Source: Rhizobacter sp964253025
GTDB lineage: Bacteria > Pseudomonadota > Gammaproteobacteria > Burkholderiales > Burkholderiaceae_C
Direction of reading: 5' to 3'
Assembly: GCF_964253025.1 (NCBI RefSeq)
Contig: NZ_CAXUQC020000001.1
Coordinates: 620,001 to 684,000 of the forward strand
DNA: 64,000 bases
A program made the translations under genes and the position numbers. The notes under the pieces were generated by a model. It worked only from the letters and a program-made list of their open reading frames with translations, had not been told where the DNA came from and did no database searches. Positions 1 through 8,124 of this stretch are shown here, piece after piece (the first letter of the stretch is position 1; each line of letters opens with the position of its first letter).

Positions 1-28
1 GCCGCCCGATGCGGCGCGGAGACGCGAC

Positions 29-1261
29 TTGCTCGACATCCAAGCCCCGCCCATCCCGGCCGACCAGATGCGGCACGCCGGCCGCGACCTCCTGTCGCTG
101 GCCCTGATGGACGCCCGCAACCGCAGCCTTCGCTGGGCCAGCGCCAACGAGGAGGCCCTGGCCCGCTCACGCTGGGGCACGGGGCCGCTGGCCGAGCCCC
201 AGGCTTGCGATCCGCCTCTGTGGACGCTCGGTCACCTTGCCTGGTACCAGGAGTACTGGATCGCCCGCAACCTGCAGCGGCAGCAGGGCGAGCGCGCGGA
301 TCCGGCCGCCGCGCGCCTTGCCTCGATCGACCCCGAGGCCGATGCCTGCTACGACCCCCGCCGGGTGCCGTTCGACCTGCGCTGGCAACTGCAGACGCCG
401 GAGCTCGACGCCGTGCGCCAGTTCATGGTGGCCACGCTCGAGACCACGCTCGAACTGCTGGAGCACGCCGGCAATGACGACGATGCGCTCTACTTCTATC
501 GCCTGGCGCTGTTCCACGAGGACCGTCGGTGCGAGATGCTCGCCACCCTGTCCCAGTCGCTGGGCCTGGCGGCGCCCTGGTTGCCCGCGCAGAGCGCGAC
601 CGCCCGCCGTGACCCGCTGGTCTTTCCCGCCGGCACCTGGAGCCTCGGCAGCGGTCCGGAGGGCTTCGCCTTCGACAACGAACGGCCGGTGCAGCGCGAA
701 CCCTTTCCCGAGTTCGAGATCGACGCCCAGGTCGTCACCTGGGACCAGTACGCCGAGTTCGTCGAAGACGGCGGCTACGACGAGGCGCACTGGTGGACCG
801 CCGACGGTTGGGCCTGGGTCACCCGCGAGGGACGTCGATCGCCGCGCCACGTGGACCAGCTGCGCCACGGGGTGCTGGTGCAGCGCTTCGGCCAGACCTT
901 GCGCGTGCCGATGGGCCAGCCCGCGATGCACGTCAACTGGTACGAGGCCGATGCCTGGTGCCGCTGGGCGGGGCGTCGACTGCCCACCGAGCTCGAATGG
1001 GAGGTGGCGGCCCACCAGGGCGCGTCCCGCGGGTTCCGCTGGGGCCAGGTGTGGGAGTGGACGGCCAGCACCTTCCGTCCCTATGAAGGCTTCCAGGCCG
1101 GCCCGGATGCCGCGCGATCCCTGGCCGGCTTCGGCAGCCACAAGACCCTGCGTGGCGCGTCCTTCGCCACCAGCGAACGCATGCGCCACGCGAAATACCG
1201 CCACTTCCTGAGACCGGAACGAGATGACAACTTCACGGGTTTTCGCAGCTGTGCGAACTGA
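29..1261 (+). CDS. senA: SenA/EgtB-family non-haem iron synthase (selenoneine synthase-like)
   Basis: The protein (410 aa from a TTG) has a DinB-like N-terminal half and a C-terminal FGE-sulfatase/SUMF1 half, the architecture of EgtB and its selenium relative SenA. SenA joins a selenosugar to hercynine in selenoneine synthesis; EgtB uses a thiol. SenA-like segments include DPPLWTLGHLAW (His69), ALYFYRLALFHED (His163), MHVNWYEADAWCRWAGRRLP, and VWEWTAS. The second iron-binding His pair normally reads HExxH; here it is HEDRR, so residue 167 is Arg instead of His. The frame is open to the window edge, so the true start may lie upstream; an in-frame ATG at 68 is an alternative. A partner senB would be expected just outside. 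The family call is fairly sure; selenium versus sulfur specificity is inferred. Confidence 0.68.
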   Translation: MLDIQAPPIPADQMRHAGRDLLSLALMDARNRSLRWASANEEALARSRWGTGPLAEPQACDPPLWTLGHLAWYQEYWIARNLQRQQGERADPAAARLASIDPEADACYDPRRVPFDLRWQLQTPELDAVRQFMVATLETTLELLEHAGNDDDALYFYRLALFHEDRRCEMLATLSQSLGLAAPWLPAQSATARRDPLVFPAGTWSLGSGPEGFAFDNERPVQREPFPEFEIDAQVVTWDQYAEFVEDGGYDEAHWWTADGWAWVTREGRRSPRHVDQLRHGVLVQRFGQTLRVPMGQPAMHVNWYEADAWCRWAGRRLPTELEWEVAAHQGASRGFRWGQVWEWTASTFRPYEGFQAGPDAARSLAGFGSHKTLRGASFATSERMRHAKYRHFLRPERDDNFTGFRSCAN

Positions 1262-2072
1262 GCGGCTCGCTGCCCTGGTGCTCGGTGCGTGCGCCCTGGC
1301 GCTCAGCGCCTGCGCCTCGGCGCCCCTGCCTCCCGCCTCGGCGCGCGTGGTGATCTTTGGTGAGCAGCACGATCAGGTCGACCAGCAGCGTCAGGTCGCC
1401 CGCACCGTGCAAGCCTTGGCGGCCGAGGGACGGCTGCTCGCCGTCGTGCTCGAGATGGCGGACCGGGGCAACAGCACCGCCTCGCTGCCCTCGCAGGCCA
1501 GCGAGGCGGAGGTCCGCCGCGCACTGGCCTGGGAGGATCGCGGTTGGCCCTGGGTTCAGTACGGCCCGGTGGTGATGGCCGCCGTGCAGGCCGGCGTGCC
1601 GGTCTGGGGCGGCAACCTCCCGGCGGCGCGCCTGCGGCCCACCATGGGGGACGCCGCGCTCGACGGTGTGGTGCCGCCGCCGGTGTCCGAACGCCTGCTG
1701 GCCGCCATCCGGGAAGGCCATTGCGGTGCGCTGCCCGACGCCATGACCCCCGGCATGCTGCGCGTTCAGGTGGCCCGCGACCGCGCCATGGCGGCCACCG
1801 TCACCGAACGGTTGCAGTCCGCCGGCCGTCCCGGCCAGGTGCTGCTGCTCACCGGCGCGCAGCACGCCTCACGAGACCGCGGCGTGCCGTGGCACCTTAC
1901 GCAAGACGGCACGCTCGCGCCCGAGACCGTGCATGTGGTCTTGTTCGACAGCGCCGCGAGCGGACTCGTGGCTGACGAGCGGCGCCGTGCCGAGCTCACC
2001 GAAGGGCCGGACCCCTGCGAGGAATTGCGTCGCTCGCGGCCTCAGCCGCCGGCCCGGGACAAGGCGCTGTGA
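1224..2072 (+). CDS. ChaN-family lipoprotein
   Basis: This 282-residue protein begins with a lipoprotein signal: a hydrophobic stretch from about residue 15, then the lipobox LSAC with Cys30. The mature part has the ChaN/Tiki-superfamily pattern: a start reading VVIFGEQHDQ, then VLEMADR, the WPWVQYGPVV block and a late TGAQHASRDRGVP block. ChaN proteins are outer-membrane-associated lipoproteins, and Campylobacter ChaN binds haem, which suggests a role in haem or iron handling. The gene overlaps the end of the upstream SenA-like gene by 38 bp in another frame, so the two are almost certainly co-transcribed. The family assignment is good; the ligand here is unknown. Confidence 0.8.
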   Translation: MTTSRVFAAVRTERLAALVLGACALALSACASAPLPPASARVVIFGEQHDQVDQQRQVARTVQALAAEGRLLAVVLEMADRGNSTASLPSQASEAEVRRALAWEDRGWPWVQYGPVVMAAVQAGVPVWGGNLPAARLRPTMGDAALDGVVPPPVSERLLAAIREGHCGALPDAMTPGMLRVQVARDRAMAATVTERLQSAGRPGQVLLLTGAQHASRDRGVPWHLTQDGTLAPETVHVVLFDSAASGLVADERRRAELTEGPDPCEELRRSRPQPPARDKAL

Positions 2073-2189
2073 CAAGTGGGGCGCCGTCAACCGCCTCGTG
2101 CTGACCGATCCGCGACGACGTCCTACAGATTTCCCGCACGCCGTGGGCGATGCTTCGGGGTCCTCCACGCCTGAACCGACCTTTCGCTG

Positions 2190-3305
2190 ATGAGTCCCAT
2201 CGCCTACGGCATTCCCGAAGCCCTGTCCCAATGGCTGATCGCACTCGGTGCCGCGGTGGTGGCGTTGCTCCTCACCGAAGCGGTGTTCCGCATCGGTGAG
2301 CGCATCGTGCGCCGCGCCGTGCGCCACTCGGCCATGGCGGTGACTGTCACCCAATCGGCTCGGGCACCGGCCCACTGGGTGATGCGCCTCGTGGCCCTGA
2401 ACCTCGTCTGGCAGGGGGCGCCGAACACCCTGCCGGGGCTCCCCGGCGTGCAGCACTGGACCGGCATGCTGCTGATTGCCGTGATCACCTGGTTGGCCGT
2501 GCGCTGTGTGAACGGCGTGTCCAAGGCGGTGATCGCGTCGCACCCCGTGACGGTGGCCGACAACCTCATGGCGCGGCGCATCCAGACGCAGACGCGCGCC
2601 ATCTCCAAGACGGTGGTGGGCCTGATCGTCCTCGTCGGCACGGCGCTGGCCCTGATGACATTTCCGGCGGTGCGCCAGATCGGCGCCAGCCTGCTGGCTT
2701 CCGCCGGCCTGGTGGGCATCGTCGCCGGCTTCGCGGCGCGGCCGGTGCTCGGCAACCTCATCGCCGGCCTGCAGATCGGCCTCACCCAGCCCATCCGTAT
2801 CGACGACGTGGTCATCGTCGAAGGGGAGTGGGGCGTCATCGAGGAGATCACCGGCGCCTATGTCGTGGTCCGCATCTGGGACCAGCGCCGCCTCGTCGTG
2901 CCGCTGCAGTGGTGGATCGAGCATCCGTTCCAGAACTGGACCCGCAACACGTCGGAGCTTCTGGGCACGGTGTTCCTGTGGGTGGACTACCGCCTGCCGC
3001 TGGACCCGCTGCGGGACAAGCTCAAGGCCGTGTGTGCCGCCTCGGCCCACTGGGACGGCCGCCTCGCCATGCTGCAGGTCACCGAAGGCGGTGAGCGCGC
3101 CATGCAGCTGCGCTGCCTCGTGAGCGCGGCCAGTGCCGGCCAGGCCTGGGATCTGCGCTGCGAGGTGCGGGAGGCGCTCATCGACTTCATCCAGCGCGAG
3201 TACCCGCAGTGCCTGCCGCGGCTGCGGGCGGATGTGGAGGGCGGCGCGAACCCCGAGGCGCAGGCGCCATCACCGGCCCAGCCGCACCTCGGCCCGATCG
3301 GTTGA
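2190..3305 (+). CDS. MscS-family mechanosensitive ion channel
   Basis: The 371-residue inner-membrane protein has about four hydrophobic segments in the first 190 residues. The last is the Gly/Ala-rich pore helix region (GIVAGFAARPVLGNLIAGLQI). It is followed by the MscS beta domain, recognisable as IRIDDVVIVEGEWGVIEEIT and VVPLQWWIEHPFQNWTR. Such channels release solutes on hypo-osmotic shock; single-domain forms of this size are common. It lies 117 nt after the ChaN-like gene on the same strand, so it may be part of that unit or separately expressed. The C-terminal tail is Pro/Ala-rich. Confidence 0.9.
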   Translation: MSPIAYGIPEALSQWLIALGAAVVALLLTEAVFRIGERIVRRAVRHSAMAVTVTQSARAPAHWVMRLVALNLVWQGAPNTLPGLPGVQHWTGMLLIAVITWLAVRCVNGVSKAVIASHPVTVADNLMARRIQTQTRAISKTVVGLIVLVGTALALMTFPAVRQIGASLLASAGLVGIVAGFAARPVLGNLIAGLQIGLTQPIRIDDVVIVEGEWGVIEEITGAYVVVRIWDQRRLVVPLQWWIEHPFQNWTRNTSELLGTVFLWVDYRLPLDPLRDKLKAVCAASAHWDGRLAMLQVTEGGERAMQLRCLVSAASAGQAWDLRCEVREALIDFIQREYPQCLPRLRADVEGGANPEAQAPSPAQPHLGPIG

Positions 3306-3331
3306 CCCGCGCCGAACCTGATCCTCGGTTC

Positions 3332-3357
3332 GTTCGCGCGGCATCACGGCCGCGAAC
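3332..3357. terminator. Hairpin between convergent genes
   Basis: A 7-bp inverted repeat, GTTCGCG and CGCGAAC, lies between the convergent MscS gene and the Gly-rich membrane protein gene. There is no T-run on either side, so termination is only inferred from position. Confidence 0.3.
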
Positions 3358-3416
3358 AGCCTGGTCTTGAGCAAGACCTGAGGCCATCGCTTCGAGCCAA
3401 TCGGCCGCGGCCGGGC

Positions 3417-4196
3417 TCAGTCACCGCCGCCGCCACCGCAGGAGCCGCCACCGCAACCATCGCTCCCGGTGCCCCCGTCCGGTCCGTCGCCGTTCGAGGA
3501 ACCGCTGGACGAGCCGCCCCCGCAGCCGGTGACGCACTGGCCTGAGCCATCGGCCCGTCGCCGCGCCAGCTCCTCGGCGACGTAGCGGTGGCCCCCCGGC
3601 ACCTCCAGCCGCGCGTCGAGCGCGAACAACAAGGGCAGGCGGGAGGGCGTCAGTGGGTTGATTCCCTCCTGTGCGCAGGCCGAGCGCCAGGCGCGCCGCA
3701 GGCCTTCGGCGGCGCGGCCTGCCGATCCTTCTGGCATCGCCTCGGCCGGATGGTGATGCAGCATCTTGCCGAAGGCGTGATCGCAGAACTGCGCGTAGGC
3801 GGCGGTGTGGAGCAGGAACTCATGCCACATCGCATCGACCGCCTTGGACGGCATCGCCACGTACTGGCCACGCGCTTCGAGGCAGGCAATGAAGAACTGC
3901 CTGAGTCCGTGTTCCACGTCGTTCAGATCGCGCAGGGTCCAGGACGGGTAGTGCGTGGAGACCCGGCTGCGAACGGATGACGGGCAGCGGGAAGCCTCCA
4001 GCCATTGCCGCTGCCGGACCTGCAAGTTCCGGCCCGCCCGCGACGCGCGAAGACCCAGCACGACCGTGACCAGGCCCGGTGCGAGCGTCGCCCCGAGCGG
4101 AAACCGCGGCAACGCCGCCACCAGGGCCGTGACACCGGCTGCGACCCAGAACACCAGCCAGGGCCGGCCGCGGCGCGGTGGCTCGTGCGGAGTCAT
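3417..4196 (-). CDS. Membrane protein with WHEF motif and Gly/Ser/Cys-rich tail
   Basis: The 259-residue protein has one or two membrane segments (residues about 12-50), a soluble middle with the block DAMWHEFLLHTAAYAQFCDH and then FGKMLHHHP, and a C-terminal tail of about 40 residues made almost only of Gly, Ser, Asp and Cys. The middle resembles proteins annotated as glycine-rich domain-containing, where a W-H...Y...FC pattern is conserved; no function is established. The start is set by a good AGGAGG site and by an ATGA overlap with the stop of the upstream EamA gene, which indicates translational coupling. The Cys-rich tail could bind metal or be processed, which is speculation. Confidence 0.7.
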   Translation of the reverse strand: MTPHEPPRRGRPWLVFWVAAGVTALVAALPRFPLGATLAPGLVTVVLGLRASRAGRNLQVRQRQWLEASRCPSSVRSRVSTHYPSWTLRDLNDVEHGLRQFFIACLEARGQYVAMPSKAVDAMWHEFLLHTAAYAQFCDHAFGKMLHHHPAEAMPEGSAGRAAEGLRRAWRSACAQEGINPLTPSRLPLLFALDARLEVPGGHRYVAEELARRRADGSGQCVTGCGGGSSSGSSNGDGPDGGTGSDGCGGGSCGGGGGD

Positions 4197-5158
4197 GGGC
4201 GTTCCTCCTGCGGTTGACCGGAGACCGCCGCGGGGGAGGTCGCGGAATCGGGTGCGCGCGGGCGACGGGCCAGACCGAAAAGCAGCAGCACCACGCCGGC
4301 CAGCACGACACCGGCCGCGGCCCATTCAAAGCCGCTGATCTGCTCGCCCGCGATGGCCACGCCAAGCAGCATGGCGATCACCGGGTTGACGAAGGTGTAG
4401 CTCGAGGCCAGCGCGGCCGGCGCTCGGGCCAGCAGCACCATGTAGGCGTTGAACGCGATGAGCGAGCCGAACACCACCAGGTAGGCCCAGGCGGCCGCGG
4501 CCTCCGGGGCTGGCGGCCAGGCCGGTGCTTCGCCGGCGATTGCCGAGAGCGCCAGCAGGAGCACGCCGCCGCAGATCATCTCGCTCGCAAAGCCGGTGGC
4601 GCCGTGGGCCAGCGGCAGGCTGCGCTGGCTCAGCACGCTGCCCACCGACCAGGTGGCGCAGGCGATGGCGATGGCGGCCAACCCCGCTGGGGACGCCTGG
4701 AAACCCGCGCCCTGGGTGAGCATCAGCACGCCGCACAGGCCGACGGCAATGCCCGCGGCCTCCAGCCGCGTCGGGTACACCCGCCACAGCAGGTTCACCG
4801 CCGCGATCATCAGCGGCACCACGGCAATGAAGGCAACCACCAAGCCCGAACCGACCGTCTGTTCAGCGTAGGCCGTGCCGCCCATCCCGCCGCCCAGCAT
4901 CAGCCCGCCCACCACCGTCGCATGCAGCCACTGGCGACCCGTCGGCATCGCCCGGCCGCGCAGCCGCATCCACGCCAACAGCAGCACGCCCGCCAGCAGG
5001 AACCGCGTGCCCATCTGGAAGAAGGGAGGGAAGCTGATCAAGGCGAACTTGATCGCGAGGTAGGTCGAGCCCCACACCAGCCAGGTGGCCGCCAGGCAAA
5101 GGATGAGCAGCGGGCTCAGCGTGGCAGCGGGAGAAGGGGTGTCGTGAGGCGTCGACAT
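4193..5158 (-). CDS. EamA/DMT-family exporter (YedA-like)
   Basis: The 321-residue protein has ten predicted hydrophobic helices arranged as two EamA repeats. The first repeat begins TWLVWGSTYLAIKFAL and the second includes CATWSVGSVLSQR. Late segments read FGSLIAFNAYMVLL and SSYTFVNPVIAMLLGV, which are typical of YedA-like drug/metabolite exporters in the inner membrane. The substrate cannot be read from sequence. An ATG 36 nt upstream of the chosen start is less likely because the conserved part begins only after MSTPHDT. The stop overlaps the start of the next gene (ATGA). Confidence 0.88.
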   Translation of the reverse strand: MSTPHDTPSPAATLSPLLILCLAATWLVWGSTYLAIKFALISFPPFFQMGTRFLLAGVLLLAWMRLRGRAMPTGRQWLHATVVGGLMLGGGMGGTAYAEQTVGSGLVVAFIAVVPLMIAAVNLLWRVYPTRLEAAGIAVGLCGVLMLTQGAGFQASPAGLAAIAIACATWSVGSVLSQRSLPLAHGATGFASEMICGGVLLLALSAIAGEAPAWPPAPEAAAAWAYLVVFGSLIAFNAYMVLLARAPAALASSYTFVNPVIAMLLGVAIAGEQISGFEWAAAGVVLAGVVLLLFGLARRPRAPDSATSPAAVSGQPQEERP

Positions 5159-5513
5159 GGCAGCGGGTCGGCGGCACGCCGGACCGGAGTTCAAAGGCGG
5201 GATTCTCCAACACCAGCGACGCGGTCATGCACGTCTCCTGGCTTCGACAGCGGATTGTGGAAACCGGCATGCGTCGCCACGCGGCGTTGCCAAACCATGA
5301 AATTCTCGGCTAGTCTCTGCGCCGACCATGAACTTCGAACCTTCATTCAAGACCGCAGCGTTCGCAAGCCATTCACTTCTGAACTGAGTTCCCGCGTCTT
5401 GGGGCGACGCCGGTCCCGAAGCCGGGGCACGGCGCCGCAGTGGACGACCCGATGGGAAGCGCAACGGAACAGACCACGCCCTGTGAAACGGCGCATGAGG
5501 AGCACAGACGCAC
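5159..5513. other. Intergenic region, no gene seen
   Basis: This 355-nt divergent spacer lies between the EamA exporter and a small rightward gene. No convincing gene, repeat or RNA was seen; it must hold the promoters of both units. Confidence 0.5.
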
Positions 5514-5852
5514 GTGAGCACGTTCTACGATTCATCGACGGCGCCCGACCCTCAGACGTGGCTTTCCATGCCGCCTCGGGAGCAGATTCGGCTGATGCGC
5601 AATTTCTATGCTCGAACGGATTCGTCGGGCACGAGTCAACTCCAGATCCTGCTCCATGTGTCCGTTGAGACCCGGGTGGCCTCGGGTCACGGCCCCACCC
5701 GCAAGGCGATGCTTCGGTTGATGTCGGGCGGGCTGTCCCGACAGGACGCGATCGCTGCCATTTGCCAGGCCCTTCTCGCAGCGGGTGTCTGCGACATTCC
5801 GGGCCGAGCGAGTCTGGAGAGCGATGTGAACCGGGCGCTCCACCAGCTCTAG
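5514..5852 (+). CDS. Small protein of unknown function
   Basis: This 112-residue ORF starts at GTG behind a GAGGAG-like site about 11 nt upstream; an internal ATG at 5568 is possible. The protein is soluble, with mixed charge and probable helices (MPPREQIRLMRNFYA, SRQDAIAAICQALLAAG). I do not recognise a domain. Residues 25-112 look like a genuine compact protein rather than a frame shadow: the composition is balanced and no strong ORF competes on the opposite strand. It stands alone between two divergent regions. Confidence 0.55.
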   Translation: MSTFYDSSTAPDPQTWLSMPPREQIRLMRNFYARTDSSGTSQLQILLHVSVETRVASGHGPTRKAMLRLMSGGLSRQDAIAAICQALLAAGVCDIPGRASLESDVNRALHQL

Positions 5853-6012
5853 CGACGCCATCGGCATGACGCGGGCCATCCACCCGGACCGGTGGCGGCC
5901 GTGCTTGGCGTCAGTCCGTTTCAGCGCGCGGCGTCGTGAAGTCTCGCAGCGATCGACCGATAGGCCGACCGCTGTGCAGCGGCTTGCGTCGCGCCCCAGG
6001 CCCCGGCCGGCG

Positions 6013-6621
6013 TCACGCGGCCGCGGCGACGTGCGCGCTGGCAAAGGTTGCGGCACCCAGTCTGCGTGCGGTCTCGACATGGGAGGCCGCGGCCGTGCCG
6101 TTGACGTCCGTGAGGAACTCGGAGGTGACGACCTTTGCGCCGCAGAAGCCGAAGATGCCATGGTCGATCTGGGTGCGCATCGCGCGGTCGTAGCCATGGC
6201 GTGCATAGGTGCCACCGTCGGCGCCGCCGATGCCGATCAGGTGCACGGACAGGCGGCCGAGGCGCTTCAGGAGCCGGCCGTCGGATGTTTCGTCGTAGGC
6301 CCATCCGTTGGAGAACACGCGGTCGATCCAGCCCTTGAGCTGCCCGGGGAAGGACCACCAGTAGACCGGGTAGACCAGCACGAGGGCGTCGGCCCGGTCG
6401 ATGCGCGCCTGCTCGCGAGGGACGTCGTCGGGCAGGGCGGCCTGGAGCAGGTAGGCGGCGCGGTCGCCCTGATGAAAGGTCGGCTGGAAGCGCTCTGCCG
6501 CAAGGTCGGCGATCTCGGTGGTGTGGTCGCCGGACTGCCGGACGCCCTGGGCGTAGGCCTGCGCGACGGCGTGCGTGAGGGATTGGGGGTCAGGGTGGCT
6601 GACCACGATGAGGGCGTGCAT
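6013..6621 (-). CDS. NAD(P)H:quinone oxidoreductase, flavodoxin fold
   Basis: The 202-residue protein begins MHALIVVSHPDPQSLTHAVA, the FMN phosphate-binding start of the Lot6/KefF/MdaB/NQO1-like family. It continues with YPVYWWSFPGQLKGWIDRVF, the highly conserved flavin-contact loop, and GIGGADGGTYARHGY. These enzymes reduce quinones or electrophiles by two electrons in the cytoplasm. The ATG at 6621 sits behind AGGA and starts the conserved fold; longer readings would run into the operator region. The gene is divergent from a TetR-type regulator, with a perfect inverted repeat between them, so induction by a quinone-like or toxic compound is likely. Confidence 0.88.
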   Translation of the reverse strand: MHALIVVSHPDPQSLTHAVAQAYAQGVRQSGDHTTEIADLAAERFQPTFHQGDRAAYLLQAALPDDVPREQARIDRADALVLVYPVYWWSFPGQLKGWIDRVFSNGWAYDETSDGRLLKRLGRLSVHLIGIGGADGGTYARHGYDRAMRTQIDHGIFGFCGAKVVTSEFLTDVNGTAAASHVETARRLGAATFASAHVAAAA

Positions 6622-6646
6622 GGAAGTCCTTTCGACGGGGTGTAAA

Positions 6647-6687
6647 CTACCAACAGTAAGTTTCGATGTGTAGGTTACTGTTGGTAG
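6647..6687. promoter_or_regulatory. Probable TetR operator pair
   Basis: Two perfect 13-bp inverted arms, CTACCAACAGTAA (6647-6659) and TTACTGTTGGTAG (6675-6687), are separated by 15 nt. Each arm is itself a short palindrome, TAC-N5-GTA, so the region may hold two operator sites. The right arm ends 5 nt before the regulator's ATG. Placement between a TetR gene and its divergent target is the classic autoregulatory layout. Confidence 0.8.
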
Positions 6688-6692
6688 GTTGA

Positions 6693-7301
6693 ATGTCAAG
6701 CCATCCCCCCGATCCCCCTGTGCCGCCCGGTGCGAAGAAGCGGCTGACCAAGGCCGATCGCCAACGGCAGTTGCTGGAAGTCGCCTGGTCGATCGTGCGC
6801 AGCCACGGCACCGATGCCCTTACCCTCGGCGTGCTTGCGGAAAAGGCCGGGGTGACCAAGCCCGTCGTCTACGACCATTTCGGCAGCCGCACCGGCCTGC
6901 TCGGCGCGCTGTATGCCGAGTACGACCACCGACAGCACGCGCTCATGGATGAGGCCCTGCGTGCGACGGGCAAGTCCCTCGCCGCCGTGGCGAAAGTGAT
7001 TGCCGGGGCCTACGTGCAGTGCGTCATGACGATGGGCCGTGAGCTGCCGGGGGTGAGCGCGGCACTGGCCGGTTCTCCGGAGCTCGATGCCCTGAAGAAA
7101 CAGCACGAGGCGGCCTTCCTCGAAAAATGCCGCGCAGCGCTGCAACCCTTCGCCAAGCAGCCGCTGGGTCTCGCGGCGATGCGGGCCATGCTCGGCACGG
7201 CCGAGGCCGTCTCGTTTGCCGCTGCGGCGGGCGAGATCGAGCCCGCCGAGGCCGAGGCCGAGATCCAGGACGCCATCCTGCGCATTGCGCGAAGGAGCTG
7301 A
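6693..7301 (+). CDS. TetR/AcrR-family transcriptional regulator
   Basis: The 202-residue protein has an N-terminal TetR helix-turn-helix: RQRQLLEVAWSIVRSHG, LTLGVLAEKAGVTKPVVYDHF and then GSRTGLLGALYAEYD. The C-terminal part (about residues 75-200) is helical and presumably binds a ligand. It starts 71 nt from the start of the divergent quinone oxidoreductase and overlooks the repeated TAC-N5-GTA sites. It probably represses both genes until an inducer binds. Confidence 0.92.
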   Translation: MSSHPPDPPVPPGAKKRLTKADRQRQLLEVAWSIVRSHGTDALTLGVLAEKAGVTKPVVYDHFGSRTGLLGALYAEYDHRQHALMDEALRATGKSLAAVAKVIAGAYVQCVMTMGRELPGVSAALAGSPELDALKKQHEAAFLEKCRAALQPFAKQPLGLAAMRAMLGTAEAVSFAAAAGEIEPAEAEAEIQDAILRIARRS

Positions 7302-7383
7302 GGCAACGACGGCGCGGGCGGCTCCGAGGTTCCGCCCTCCGCATGGGCGGCCCGCGGTCGGGGCTCGTCAGGCCGCGACCCGC

Positions 7384-8124
7384 TCAGGCGATGGTGTCCC
7401 GCGCGAAGCGTTCCGCGCACGCCTCCACGTCGCCCTCGTCGCGGTGCACGACCTGTGCAACGCCGTCGCGGCCCAGGAGCACGAGCGTGTCGGCGAAACG
7501 ACGCACGTCCTCGATGTCGTGGCTGATGAGCACGAGGGGCACGGCAAATCGCTCGCGAAGTGCATCGAGTTCATCCCGCACGCGGCTGCGCAGGGCGATG
7601 TCCAGTGCGGCGAAAGGCTCGTCCAGCAGCAGCAGCTCGGGCGGCCGCAACAGGGCACGGGCCAGGGCGACACGCTGGCGCTGGCCACCGGACAAGGTGG
7701 TCGGGCGGCTGCCCAGGAGATGAGCGATGCCCAGCGACTCGGCGAGCCGGCTCACCGCTTCGCGCACTTGCGGAGACGGCTTGCGCTGGAAGGTGCCCAG
7801 TTCGCCGAAGGCGATGTTCTGCGCCACGTCGAGGTGCGGAAACAGCGCGTAGTCCTGGAACACGTAGCCGAGGCGGCGTTCGCGGGCCGGAATGTCGATG
7901 CGGGCCGTGCTGTCGAACAGCACGCGGTCGCCCACCGTGATGCGGCCAGCCCGCGGCCGAACCAGGCCGGCGATCGCCTGCAAGGTGAGGCTCTTGCCGA
8001 CGCCGGAGGGGCCGAACAGGACGACCCGCGGACGGTCAGAGGCGAAGCGCACCGCCACGGCGAAACGCCTGCCGCGGCTCTCGGCTGCCAGCTGCACGTC
8101 GACGTTCAGCAGGGGCCTGCTCAT
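7384..8124 (-). CDS. modC: Molybdate ABC transporter ATPase ModC (short form)
   Basis: The 246-residue ATPase has Walker A GPSGVGKS, signature LSGGQRQR, Walker B LLLLDEPFAALD and the switch His in VLISHDIED. Full-length ModC is about 350 residues because it carries a C-terminal molybdate-binding (TOBE) domain; this one stops right after the ATPase core, so regulation by bound oxyanion through that domain is absent. Its ATG overlaps the modB stop as ATGA. It couples ATP hydrolysis to oxyanion import with ModB and ModA. Confidence 0.88.
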   Translation of the reverse strand: MSRPLLNVDVQLAAESRGRRFAVAVRFASDRPRVVLFGPSGVGKSLTLQAIAGLVRPRAGRITVGDRVLFDSTARIDIPARERRLGYVFQDYALFPHLDVAQNIAFGELGTFQRKPSPQVREAVSRLAESLGIAHLLGSRPTTLSGGQRQRVALARALLRPPELLLLDEPFAALDIALRSRVRDELDALRERFAVPLVLISHDIEDVRRFADTLVLLGRDGVAQVVHRDEGDVEACAERFARDTIA

